A stretch of 12,452 bases of DNA, taken from DATHBP01 sp035296085. GTDB lineage: Bacteria; Actinomycetota; Actinomycetes; Propionibacteriales; Nocardioidaceae. Of the stretch, positions 1-6,044 are shown piece by piece. The stretch is from the NCBI GenBank assembly GCA_035296085.1, contig DATHBP010000176.1:1-12452 (forward strand), read 5' to 3'. The position numbers and the translations under genes are program-made. The stretch's first letter is position 1, and every line of letters starts with the position of its first letter. The notes under the pieces are model-generated. The model was not told where the DNA came from, searched no databases, and saw nothing but the letters and a program-made list of their open reading frames with translations.

Positions 1-2
1 GG

Positions 3-75
3 TGGGCCCCGTGGGACTCGAACCCACAACCCGCGGATTAAAAGTCCGCTGCTCTGCCAATTGAGCTAGAGGCCC
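3..75 (-). tRNA. tRNA-Lys (anticodon UUU)
   Basis: The minus strand folds as a full 73-nt cloverleaf. The acceptor stem is GGGCCTC with GGGGCCC (one U-G pair), followed by discriminator A at position 3. The D arm starts TAGCTC. The anticodon stem GCGGA/TCCGC closes the loop CTTTTAA, which gives anticodon UUU for lysine. The T arm is GTGGG/CCCAC with TTCGAGT. The bases at 2 and 1 read CC, so a genomically encoded CCA tail is likely, with its last A just outside the window. It is divergent from the stress cluster. No convincing tRNA promoter was found in 76-205 on the minus strand. Confidence 0.96.
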
Positions 76-142
76 CGGCCGTCGCTACCGCCCGCGAGCC
101 ATCTAAGCGCCTCTGTGAAACTGGTGGGCCGACTGCTCTAAG

Positions 143-167
143 GTTTGGCCCGAAGTACGTCGGGTAG
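143..167 (+). promoter_or_regulatory. SigB/SigF-type general stress promoter
   Basis: GTTT at 143-146 and GGGTAG at 162-167 are separated by 15 nt. This fits the -35/-10 pattern known for actinobacterial SigB/SigF factors (GTTT, about 15-17 nt, GGGTA plus one base). Transcription would start near 174, giving a leader of about 30 nt before the ATG at 206, with the ribosome binding site GGGAGG at 191-196. It is the only clear promoter seen upstream of the four-gene cluster and fits the stress-type content. The match is read by eye; the sigma factor assignment is inference. Confidence 0.6.
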
Positions 168-205
168 GCGCCCGTACCAGGCCACGAAATGGGAGGAACC
201 TTTCA

Positions 206-1036
206 ATGACGTCCACGCCTAACGACCCGTTCCACCCCGACACGGGCACTCAGCCCAATGACCCCTTTGCCACTGTGCCGCCGGACCCAACTGCTGCAGA
301 GACCCCCAGCTACGCCTCCGGTGCCAGCGGGACCGCGGGGACTTTCGGCAGTGGTGGCGTCAGCCCCAGCGACACGGCGAAGCAGGAAGCGTCGCACTTG
401 AAGGACACCACGTCGACTGCTGCGTCACAGGTTGCTGGTACCGCGAAGGAGCAGGTTGGGCAGGTCGCGGGCACCGCTAAGGAGCAAGCTGGCCAGTTGG
501 TCAGCCAGACTCGTGACCAGCTCACCGAGCAGGCCATGTCGCAGCGTGACACCGCTATCGGCCGCATCCGTGAGCTCAGCGACGAAATGCACACCATGGC
601 GGAGTGCGGCACCTCCGGCTTGGGCAGCCAACTCGTGCGTCAAGGCGCCGAGACCACCGCGCAGATCGCCGACTTTCTCGAGCAGCGCGAGCCGAGCCAG
701 CTGGTGGACGAACTGCGCAACGTGGCGCGTCGGCGGCCCGGTGCCTTCTTGCTCGGAGCCGCCCTTGCCGGTGTGGCCGCGGGTCGGATGACCCGCGGCG
801 CCATCAGCGCCCGCAGCAGTGACGACAGCGACTCAAGTCAGTACGGCTACTCCTACGACACTGGCGTGGGCTCGGCGAGCTACACCGGCGGCTACACCGG
901 CGGAATGTCGGAGCCGGTGGCGGCACCGAGCGCGGGCAGCATGCCACCACCGGCATCGATGCCGGTGCCGCCACCCGTGCTGGACGACCCGTACGGCACC
1001 GGAACACCACCGGCCGGCTACCAGCAGGGTCGGTGA
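206..1036 (+). CDS. LEA-like 11-mer repeat protein with one membrane segment
   Basis: This 276-residue protein is not a family I can name with certainty. The ATG has GGGAGG at 191-196 as ribosome binding site. Residues 1-60 are low complexity and carry NDPF twice (6-9 and 18-21). Residues 75-107 hold three 11-residue units, the first two nearly identical (QVAGTAKEQVG, QVAGTAKEQAG), as in LEA-type amphipathic helices. Residues 110-170 look helical and acidic. A short hydrophobic stretch, about 179-193 and preceded by RRR, could anchor it in the membrane. The tail is rich in Gly, Tyr, Ser and Pro. It is the first gene of a cluster with holin-like, DUF3618 and BrkB genes, downstream of a stress-type promoter. 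A role in envelope or desiccation stress is inference only. Confidence 0.8.
   Translation: MTSTPNDPFHPDTGTQPNDPFATVPPDPTAAETPSYASGASGTAGTFGSGGVSPSDTAKQEASHLKDTTSTAASQVAGTAKEQVGQVAGTAKEQAGQLVSQTRDQLTEQAMSQRDTAIGRIRELSDEMHTMAECGTSGLGSQLVRQGAETTAQIADFLEQREPSQLVDELRNVARRRPGAFLLGAALAGVAAGRMTRGAISARSSDDSDSSQYGYSYDTGVGSASYTGGYTGGMSEPVAAPSAGSMPPPASMPVPPPVLDDPYGTGTPPAGYQQGR
428..526 (+). repeat. Three in-gene 33-nt units encoding 11-mer repeats
   Basis: Units at 428-460, 461-493 and 494-526 each encode 11 residues. The first two proteins differ at one position (V/A); the third is diverged (QLVSQTRDQLT). The first two DNA copies differ mostly at synonymous positions, so the repeat is kept at protein level and is not a fresh slippage product. 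Confidence 0.75.
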
Positions 1037-1043
1037 GCCACTG

Positions 1044-1598
1044 ATGAGCAGCACCTACGGGGGCGGTGCCCCTCTGGATCCGGGCGGATCGCCGTATCCA
1101 ACCGACCCGTTCGCGGGCACGGCAGGCGCTGGCGGCACGACCGCCGGAGGCTATGCGACTGACATGGGCGGGTCGTCTGCGGCCGGAGCTTCCGCCGCGC
1201 GGAGTGAGCGGCCCGACGTCGAGGACCAGTCCCTTGGCAGCCTCGTCGGTCAGTTGACCAGCGACGTCTCGACGCTCATGCGCCAAGAAGTGGCGCTCGC
1301 TAAAGCGGAGTTGCGTGAGGAAGCGAAGAAGGCCGGAAAAGCGGCCGGCATGCTGGGGGCCGCCGGGTTAGCCGGCTACTTCGTGTTGCTGTTCTTGTCG
1401 CTGACGCTCATGTACCTGCTCGACCAAGCGATCAACATCGTGCTCGCAGCGCTGATCGTCACGATCTTGTGGGGGATTGCCGGCTTCATCCTGTACACCA
1501 TGGGCCGCAAGAAGATGAGTGAGGTCAACCCCAAACCCGAGCAGACCGTCGAGTCGCTAAAGGAGGACAAGGAATGGGTCAAAGCCCAGAAGAACTAA
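1044..1598 (+). CDS. DUF1469 phage-holin-superfamily-III-like membrane protein
   Basis: The chosen start, ATG 1044, lies 7 nt after the previous stop and gives 184 residues. The frame is open further upstream, but that part overlaps the preceding gene and is its shadow. Residues 1-60 are Gly/Ala/Ser-rich and include TDPF at 20-23, like the NDPF motifs of the preceding protein. The core (about 65-155) matches the actinobacterial holin-superfamily-like DUF1469 pattern: LVGQLTSDVSTLMRQEVALA and an acidic/basic helix, then two membrane segments at about 102-125 and 130-153. The charged tail ends EWVKAQKN. Despite the family name there is no phage context, so a lytic role is unlikely; an envelope role is inferred. 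The last 25 bp overlap the next gene. Confidence 0.88.
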   Translation: MSSTYGGGAPLDPGGSPYPTDPFAGTAGAGGTTAGGYATDMGGSSAAGASAARSERPDVEDQSLGSLVGQLTSDVSTLMRQEVALAKAELREEAKKAGKAAGMLGAAGLAGYFVLLFLSLTLMYLLDQAINIVLAALIVTILWGIAGFILYTMGRKKMSEVNPKPEQTVESLKEDKEWVKAQKN

Positions 1599-2242
1599 GG
1601 CGTGAGATCGAGCAGACTCGACGAGAGCTGACTCACGACGTCGACGCACTGAACGAGAAGGTCAGCCCGAGCAGAGTGGTCGGTCGCCGCGTGGAGCGCG
1701 TACGCGGAACCGTCACCGGAGTCAAGGAGCGCGTCATGGGAACTGCCTCGTCCGGCACGTCGGCCATCAGCGGCAAGGCCAGTTCGGCCACGTCGTCGGT
1801 CAGCGACATCGCCAGTTCGGCCACGTCCTCGGTTCAGTCCGCGGCATCCTCGGTCGGTGGCGCGGTGAGTGGAGCCCCGGGCGCGGCCAAGCAGCGCGCG
1901 CAAGGCAACCCATTGGCGGCCGGCATGGTCGCCTTCGGGGCTGGCTGGCTGCTGTCCAGCCTGCTGCCCGCCACGGCGAAAGAGGAGCAGCTCGCGCAGA
2001 CCGTGCAGGACAAGGCCAGCGATCTTGCCGAACCACTCAAGGAGCAGGTATCCCACGTGGCACAGGAGATGGCCGACAACCTGCGTGAGCCGGCCCAGCA
2101 GGCGGTGCAGGAGGTCAAGGACAGCGCTACGGACGCCGCGAGCACTGTCAGCGACGAGGGCAAGTCCGCGGCGCAGACGGTCGCCGCCGAGACCAAGAGC
2201 TCTGCACAGAGCGTGCAGGAGTCCAGCGGAGGCAAGAGCTGA
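1574..2242 (+). CDS. DUF3618 domain protein with 11-mer repeats
   Basis: The ATG at 1574 is preceded by a strong AGGAGG (1561-1566) inside the end of the previous gene, so the two overlap by 25 bp and are probably translationally coupled. The 222-residue protein opens with the DUF3618 pattern (EELRREIEQTRRELTHDVDA at 6-25, then ALNEKVSPSR). Residues 69-100 are 11-residue Ser/Ala/Val units (ASSATSSVSDI, ASSATSSVQSA, ASSVGGAVSG). A hydrophobic segment about 111-132 (GNPLAAGMVAFGAGWLL) could span or dip into the membrane. Residues 136-215 are a long amphipathic helix region rich in E, K, Q and A, LEA- or apolipoprotein-like. DUF3618 has no established biochemical function; a membrane-associated scaffold is inference. 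Confidence 0.87.
   Translation: MGQSPEELRREIEQTRRELTHDVDALNEKVSPSRVVGRRVERVRGTVTGVKERVMGTASSGTSAISGKASSATSSVSDIASSATSSVQSAASSVGGAVSGAPGAAKQRAQGNPLAAGMVAFGAGWLLSSLLPATAKEEQLAQTVQDKASDLAEPLKEQVSHVAQEMADNLREPAQQAVQEVKDSATDAASTVSDEGKSAAQTVAAETKSSAQSVQESSGGKS
1778..1827 (+). repeat. Direct repeat, 17 nt with 33-nt period
   Basis: GCCAGTTCGGCCACGTC occurs exactly at 1778-1794 and again at 1811-1827. The 33-nt spacing equals one 11-residue protein unit, so this is the DNA footprint of the ASSATSSV repeat in the DUF3618 protein. Confidence 0.85.
2228..2241 (+). promoter_or_regulatory. Ribosome binding site and CTG start overlapping a stop
   Basis: GGAGG at 2228-2232 is followed after 6 nt by CTG at 2239-2241. 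This CTG overlaps the TGA (2240-2242) of the DUF3618 gene as CTGA, the same geometry as common ATGA/GTGA couplings. The next gene's frame has no ATG, GTG or TTG between its upstream stop (2086-2088) and ATG 2458, so this site decides the start. Confidence 0.65.
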
Positions 2243-3228
2243 GTAGCGAGGCCAAGCAGACCCTGCGCTCTGCGGAGACGCAGAGCAACGCGCCAGGAGC
2301 CGACGCCACCAGCCCCGGGGATATCCCCGCCCGGGGCTGGTGGCAGGTCACGAAGCGGGCCTGGAAAGAAGCCAAAACCGACCAGGTTCCGCTGCTGTCG
2401 GCCGGCGTAGCGTTCTACGCCTTCCTGTCCATCTTTCCGGCGCTCATCGCCGCGGTCATGACCTGGGGCCTGGTCGCAGACCCGGCGCAGATGCGTCAGC
2501 AGGTCGAAGGGCTGACCGGCGCGGTGCCGGCGTCCTCCCGCAAGTTGATTCTGGCCCAGATCGACAACGTGGCGACCACATCCTCCTCGTCGCTCGGCAT
2601 CGGACTCGTCCTCACCTTGGCGCTCGCCTTGTGGAGTGCCTCCGGCGGCGTGGGCAACCTGATGACCGCGATCAACCTTGCCTACGACGAAGAAGACAAC
2701 CGGGGCTTCATCAAGAAGAAGCTGCTGGCGCTCGGGCTCACGCTGGCAGCCATCGTCTTCATGCTGCTTGCGCTCGGCCTGGTCGCGGTCGTCCCGGCCA
2801 TTTTCAGCGCCATCGGCATACCCACCGCTTGGCTTGTCATCTTCCAGGTGTTGCGCTGGGTACTCGTCGTGGTCCTGGTAGGCGCTGCGCTCGCCGTGCT
2901 CTACCGAGTGGCCCCTGATCGAGACGCCCCGCAGATGCGGTGGGTGTCCATCGGCGCGATCGTCGCTACGGTGTTGTGGCTGGTTGCCTCGTTCGGGTTC
3001 TCTCTGTACGTCAGCAACTTCGGCAGTTACGACAAGACGTACGGCACCCTTGCCGCGGTCGTGGTGCTGCTCATGTGGCTGTGGATCACCTCCTACGCAG
3101 TCTTGCTGGGGGCGGAGATCAACGCGGAAAGCGAACAGCAGACCGCGAAGGACACCACGACGGGGCCGGCCAAGCCGCTCGGGCAGCGCAACGCGGTGAA
3201 GGCCGACTCGCTGCCGCCGCCTGAGTGA
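2239..3228 (+). CDS. YihY/BrkB-type integral membrane protein, CTG start
   Basis: The 329-residue reading from CTG 2239 keeps the whole family domain. An internal ATG at 2458 would delete the conserved first helix AGVAFYAFLSIFPALIAAVM (residues 55-74). Conserved pieces follow: LWSASGGVGNLMTAINLAY from about 132, FGSYDKTYGT from about 261, and a last helix ending in AEIN at 292-295. About six membrane segments are visible, with a polar tail of about 30 residues. The family was once annotated as ribonuclease BN, which is not supported; its true role (possibly transport or envelope) is unknown. It is the last gene of the four-gene cluster and is coupled to DUF3618 through CTGA. A sequencing error hiding a standard start cannot be excluded. 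Confidence 0.85.
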   Translation: MSSEAKQTLRSAETQSNAPGADATSPGDIPARGWWQVTKRAWKEAKTDQVPLLSAGVAFYAFLSIFPALIAAVMTWGLVADPAQMRQQVEGLTGAVPASSRKLILAQIDNVATTSSSSLGIGLVLTLALALWSASGGVGNLMTAINLAYDEEDNRGFIKKKLLALGLTLAAIVFMLLALGLVAVVPAIFSAIGIPTAWLVIFQVLRWVLVVVLVGAALAVLYRVAPDRDAPQMRWVSIGAIVATVLWLVASFGFSLYVSNFGSYDKTYGTLAAVVVLLMWLWITSYAVLLGAEINAESEQQTAKDTTTGPAKPLGQRNAVKADSLPPPE

Positions 3229-3387
3229 GGCGTGACAGGGGCGGAACTTCGCCGGTCCGTGATCATTTCGAGATTTCGGGTGTAAAGCCGGGGCCAGCGG
3301 GCACAGATTAGGTGCAGTTCACCCGTGCATTGGGTGGGGGCAGCACCGTAGCCCTGCTTCGTGGGCCAGACGCAAAGGAGAGCAAAC

Positions 3388-4173
3388 ATGATTTCGGAAA
3401 ACCAGGTTGACCAGATCGCTGGCATGACGGTGGTCGACAGCAGCGGCAACAAGATCGGTGACGCTCAGCAGGTCTACCTCGATGACCAGACCGGCAGCCC
3501 CGAGTGGGTTACCGTCCGGACCGGGATGTTCGGAAGCAAGGAAAGTCTCGTACCGCTCTCCCAGGCCGACATGAGTGGCACCGAGCTGCGTGTCCCCTAC
3601 GACAAGGACATGATCAAGAACGCTCCCAACCAGGACCCCGACGGACATCTGAGCCCCGAGGAAGAGCAGGAGCTCTACCGCTACTACGGGCTCGACTATG
3701 GCACCGGCTTTGACTCGGGCAGCGACTACGACCGTGTCGAGACGACCACCACCTCCCGGACCGCCGGCGACGACGCCATGACCCGCTCCGAGGAGCGGCT
3801 CAACGTCGGCAAAGAGCGTGTGCAGACCGGTCGGGCACGTCTGCGCAAGCGCATCGTAACCGAGCAGCAGACGGTGAACGTGCCGATCGAGCGCGAAGAG
3901 GTTGTGCTCGAGCGCGAGCCGATCACCGCCGAGAACATCGGTGACGCCACCTCCGGCCCGGACCTCACTGAGGACCAGGTGGATGTGACGCTGTACGAGG
4001 AGCGTGCGGTGGTCAACAAGGAGACCGTCCCGGTCGAGCGCGTGCGCGTAGGCAAGGAGGTCCACACCGAGACCGAGGCCGTATCGGCCGATGTGGCTCG
4101 CGAGGAGATCGAGATCGACGCCGATGGTGACGGCGACACCGACCTCATCGACCGCGGCACCGACCGCCGCTGA
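3388..4173 (+). CDS. PRC-barrel and DUF2382 (YsnF/AvaK) stress protein
   Basis: The 261-residue protein starts at ATG 3388, with AAGGAG at 3375-3380 seven bases upstream. An in-frame GTG at 3361 lacks such a site and is rejected. Residues 5-77 form a PRC-barrel (IAGMTVVDSSGNKIGDAQQV, then EWVTVRTGMFG and the VPLSQA strand). An acidic linker (78-130) leads to the DUF2382/YsnF-type domain at about 131-243, with the typical pattern RSEERLNVGKE, R-RKRIVTEQQTVNVPIERE and VPVERVRVGKEV. The tail DADGDGDTDLID (244-255) has the acidic spacing of an EF-hand loop. The protein appears soluble. The family is linked to stress responses, but its biochemical function is unsettled. It is likely its own transcript, ended by the hairpin at 4192-4236. 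Confidence 0.9.
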   Translation: MISENQVDQIAGMTVVDSSGNKIGDAQQVYLDDQTGSPEWVTVRTGMFGSKESLVPLSQADMSGTELRVPYDKDMIKNAPNQDPDGHLSPEEEQELYRYYGLDYGTGFDSGSDYDRVETTTTSRTAGDDAMTRSEERLNVGKERVQTGRARLRKRIVTEQQTVNVPIEREEVVLEREPITAENIGDATSGPDLTEDQVDVTLYEERAVVNKETVPVERVRVGKEVHTETEAVSADVAREEIEIDADGDGDTDLIDRGTDRR

Positions 4174-4191
4174 GCTCACCCAGCTAGCCGT

Positions 4192-4236
4192 CCAAGCGGC
4201 TCCCGCACACCCGGAGGGGTGGCGGGAGCCGCTTGG
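4192..4236 (+). terminator. Strong hairpin terminator without U-tract
   Basis: The arms at 4192-4206 and 4222-4236 are perfect 15-nt complements (CCAAGCGGCTCCCGC). After a single bulged A at 4207, an inner stem CACCC/GGGTG (4208-4212, 4217-4221) closes on the tetraloop GGAG. That makes 20 pairs in total. No T-run follows, as is frequent for actinobacterial terminators. It sits 18 nt after the DUF2382 stop and separates the stress region from the phosphate region. Confidence 0.8.
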
Positions 4237-4354
4237 CATGTGTACGGCGAACGAGCCGCGCCGTCCTCAGGGGGAGCGCCGCATGCTGAGCCGCCATCGC
4301 TGCGACCGCGGGGCGTGGGACAAGGAGCGGCGCTCTTTCCAGCCATCCGGCCCC

Positions 4355-4360
4355 TACGAT
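4355..4360 (+). promoter_or_regulatory. Possible -10 element for the Pit operon
   Basis: TACGAT fits the TAnnnT form of a vegetative -10 and would place a transcript start near 4367, about 29 nt before the GTG at 4396. No recognisable -35 lies 16-18 nt upstream. No GTTCACC-type PHO unit was seen in 4237-4395, so this operon appears not to be under direct PhoP control. Confidence 0.25.
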
Positions 4361-4395
4361 GTGCCGTGGCCCTCCCACCTTGATCGGAGCGAGCT

Positions 4396-5013
4396 GTGCG
4401 GCTGCGCCTTCGTCCCACCGACGCGACGTTCTACGACCTGTTCGCCGGATCAGCCAGCAACCTGGTCGAGGGGGCTCGCCTACTCGCCCAGATGCTCGGC
4501 GAGGGCGACGACAAGCAGGCGATCGCTGCGAAGATGCGAGAAGCCGAGCACCAGGGCGATGAGCTGACACACGGGATCGTGCGGCGGGTCAACACGACGT
4601 TCGTCACCCCCTTCGACCGTGAGGACATCTACCGTCTCGCGGCCGGGCTCGACGATGTCATGGACTTCATGGAAGAGGCCGTCGACCTGGTGCTGCTCTA
4701 CGAGGTTGCCGACCTGCCGGCCGACGTAGCCGAGCAGGTCGAGGTGCTGCAGCGCGCGGCCGAGCTGACGGCCGAGGCGATGCCCCGCCTGCGCACCATG
4801 AAGAACCTGGAGGAGTTCTGGATCGAGATCAACCGGCTCGAGAACCAAGGAGACCGCACCTACCGCCGCATCGTTGCTCGGCTCTTCGGCGGCCAGTACG
4901 ACGCGCTGACGGTGCTCAAGCTGAAGGGCATCGTCGACTCGCTCGAGCATGCGATGGACGCTTTCGAACACGTCGCCAACACGGTTGAGCAGATCGCCGT
5001 CAAGGAGTCCTGA
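4396..5013 (+). CDS. DUF47 PhoU-like Pit accessory protein
   Basis: The GTG start at 4396 has GGAG at 4386-4389, six bases upstream. The 205-residue all-helical protein matches the DUF47 (PhoU-like) family, and its length is normal. It shows two PhoU-like metal-binding type motifs, EHQGDELTH (51-59) and ENQGDRTYR (149-157). It also has TPFDREDIYRL (71-81), DDVMDF (86-91) and a last helix IVDSLEHAMDAFEHVANTVE (179-198). Members are commonly encoded next to PiT permeases and are thought to regulate them. Here the permease starts 2 nt after this stop. Cytoplasmic; a direct regulatory action on Pit is inferred from family and context. Confidence 0.92.
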   Translation: MRLRLRPTDATFYDLFAGSASNLVEGARLLAQMLGEGDDKQAIAAKMREAEHQGDELTHGIVRRVNTTFVTPFDREDIYRLAAGLDDVMDFMEEAVDLVLLYEVADLPADVAEQVEVLQRAAELTAEAMPRLRTMKNLEEFWIEINRLENQGDRTYRRIVARLFGGQYDALTVLKLKGIVDSLEHAMDAFEHVANTVEQIAVKES

Positions 5014-5015
5014 GC

Positions 5016-6017
5016 GTGGAGTACGCGCTCATCATCGCCGTTATCGGCGTTGCGCTGGTCTTCGACTACACGAACGGGTTCCACGACGCGGCGAACGCCA
5101 TCGCAACGTCGATCTCGACCCGCGCGCTCACGCCGCGCGTCGCGCTGCTGCTCGCTGCGGTGATGAACTTCGTGGGCGCCTTCCTAGGCACCGAGGTCGC
5201 GGACACTGTCGGCAAGGGCATCATCGCCCCGCCCGAAGAGCTCGGCCAACATGGCCTCATCGTCGTGATGTCGGCCCTGCTCGGCGCGATCAGCTGGAAC
5301 ATGTTGACGTGGTACTTCGGTCTGCCCTCGTCGTCGTCCCACGCGCTCATCGGGGGACTGGTGGGCGCCGCGATCGCTTCGTCGGGAACCATCTTCTGGA
5401 CCGGCGTGCGCGACAGGGTCGTGTTCCCGATGCTCATCTCACCGCTGGTGGGTTTCCTGGGCGCGTTCTTGCTCATGACCCTCATCCTTGTGGTGTTTCG
5501 CAGGACGGCGCCGGCACGAGTGGGTCGGGGTTTCCGGCTGGCCCAAACCGTTTCCGCTGCCGCCATGGCCCTCGGTCACGGGCTCCAAGACGCGCAGAAG
5601 ACAATGGGCGTCATCTTCTTGGCTCTCTTGGTTGCCGGCCACGTGAGCGCTGACGATCCGATCCCGTGGTGGGTCAAAGTCTTGGCCGCGACCGCTATCT
5701 CACTGGGCACCTACTCCGGAGGCTGGCGGATCATGCGCACCCTCGGACGCCGTATCATCGCGCTCGACCCGCCCCGTGGCTTCGCCGCCGAGGCCACCGC
5801 TGCCACCGTCCTCTACGTGATGGCGCTGTGGCTGAAGGCCCCGGTCTCCACCACCCACACGATCACGTCGTCGGTGATGGGTGCCGGCGCCACGAAGCGA
5901 CTGTCGGCGGTGCGGTGGGGAGTGGCGCGCACCATCGTGGTCGCCTGGATCGTCACCATTCCCGCTGCCGGGCTCACCGCTGCTGCGTGCTACGGAGTTC
6001 TCCAGCTCTTCCTCTAG
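5016..6017 (+). CDS. pit: PiT-family low-affinity inorganic phosphate permease
   Basis: The start is GTG 5016 with AAGGAG at 5002-5007, inside the end of the DUF47 gene. The 333-residue membrane protein carries both halves of the PiT inverted duplication: GFHDAANAIATSISTRAL (21-38) with GLPSSSSHALIGG (102-114) in the first, and LGHGLQDAQKTMGV (186-199) with PVSTTHTITSSVMGAG (276-291) in the second. About nine or ten membrane segments are visible. The family imports phosphate, often as a metal-phosphate complex, driven by the ion gradient. It ends with tandem in-frame stops (TAG TGA, 6015-6020). It converges on pstB with only 25 bp between stops, so the low- and high-affinity systems lie tail to tail. 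Confidence 0.95.
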   Translation: MEYALIIAVIGVALVFDYTNGFHDAANAIATSISTRALTPRVALLLAAVMNFVGAFLGTEVADTVGKGIIAPPEELGQHGLIVVMSALLGAISWNMLTWYFGLPSSSSHALIGGLVGAAIASSGTIFWTGVRDRVVFPMLISPLVGFLGAFLLMTLILVVFRRTAPARVGRGFRLAQTVSAAAMALGHGLQDAQKTMGVIFLALLVAGHVSADDPIPWWVKVLAATAISLGTYSGGWRIMRTLGRRIIALDPPRGFAAEATAATVLYVMALWLKAPVSTTHTITSSVMGAGATKRLSAVRWGVARTIVVAWIVTIPAAGLTAAACYGVLQLFL

Positions 6018-6022
6018 TGACC

Positions 6023-6044
6023 GAGGCTGCCCGTCGGGCGCCTC
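6023..6044. terminator. Hairpin between convergent pit and pstB
   Basis: GAGGC (6023-6027), a bulged T, and GCCC (6029-6032) pair with GGGC (6036-6039) and GCCTC (6040-6044) around a GTC loop, giving nine pairs. The structure overlaps the pstB stop codon and could end transcripts from both sides. It is the only candidate in the 25-bp gap. The loop is tight and there is no U-tract, so efficiency is uncertain. Confidence 0.45.

Noticed and set aside
76..130. TTAGAT (101-106, minus) as -10 of the tRNA-Lys promoter
   Set aside because: No -35-like hexamer is found 16-18 nt upstream, so the match is too weak to annotate.
1044..1598. Prophage remnant because of the holin-superfamily match
   Set aside because: There are no endolysin, structural or integrase genes nearby; this family is common in actinobacterial chromosomes with DUF3618 and BrkB genes.
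3317..3327. GTTCACCCGTG as a PHO-box unit upstream of the PRC-barrel gene
   Set aside because: It matches one unit core, but neither the preceding nor the following 11 nt match, and PhoP needs at least two units. It also forms part of a small CACCC/GGGTG hairpin.
3278..3337. GGGTGT (3278-3283) and GGGTGG (3332-3337) as stress-type -10 elements for the PRC-barrel gene
   Set aside because: No GTTT-like -35 lies 14-17 nt upstream of either; GTTC before the second is only 11 nt away.
3361..3387. Earlier GTG start at 3361 for the PRC-barrel gene
   Set aside because: There is no ribosome binding site; ATG 3388 has AAGGAG at ideal distance and starts the conserved domain.
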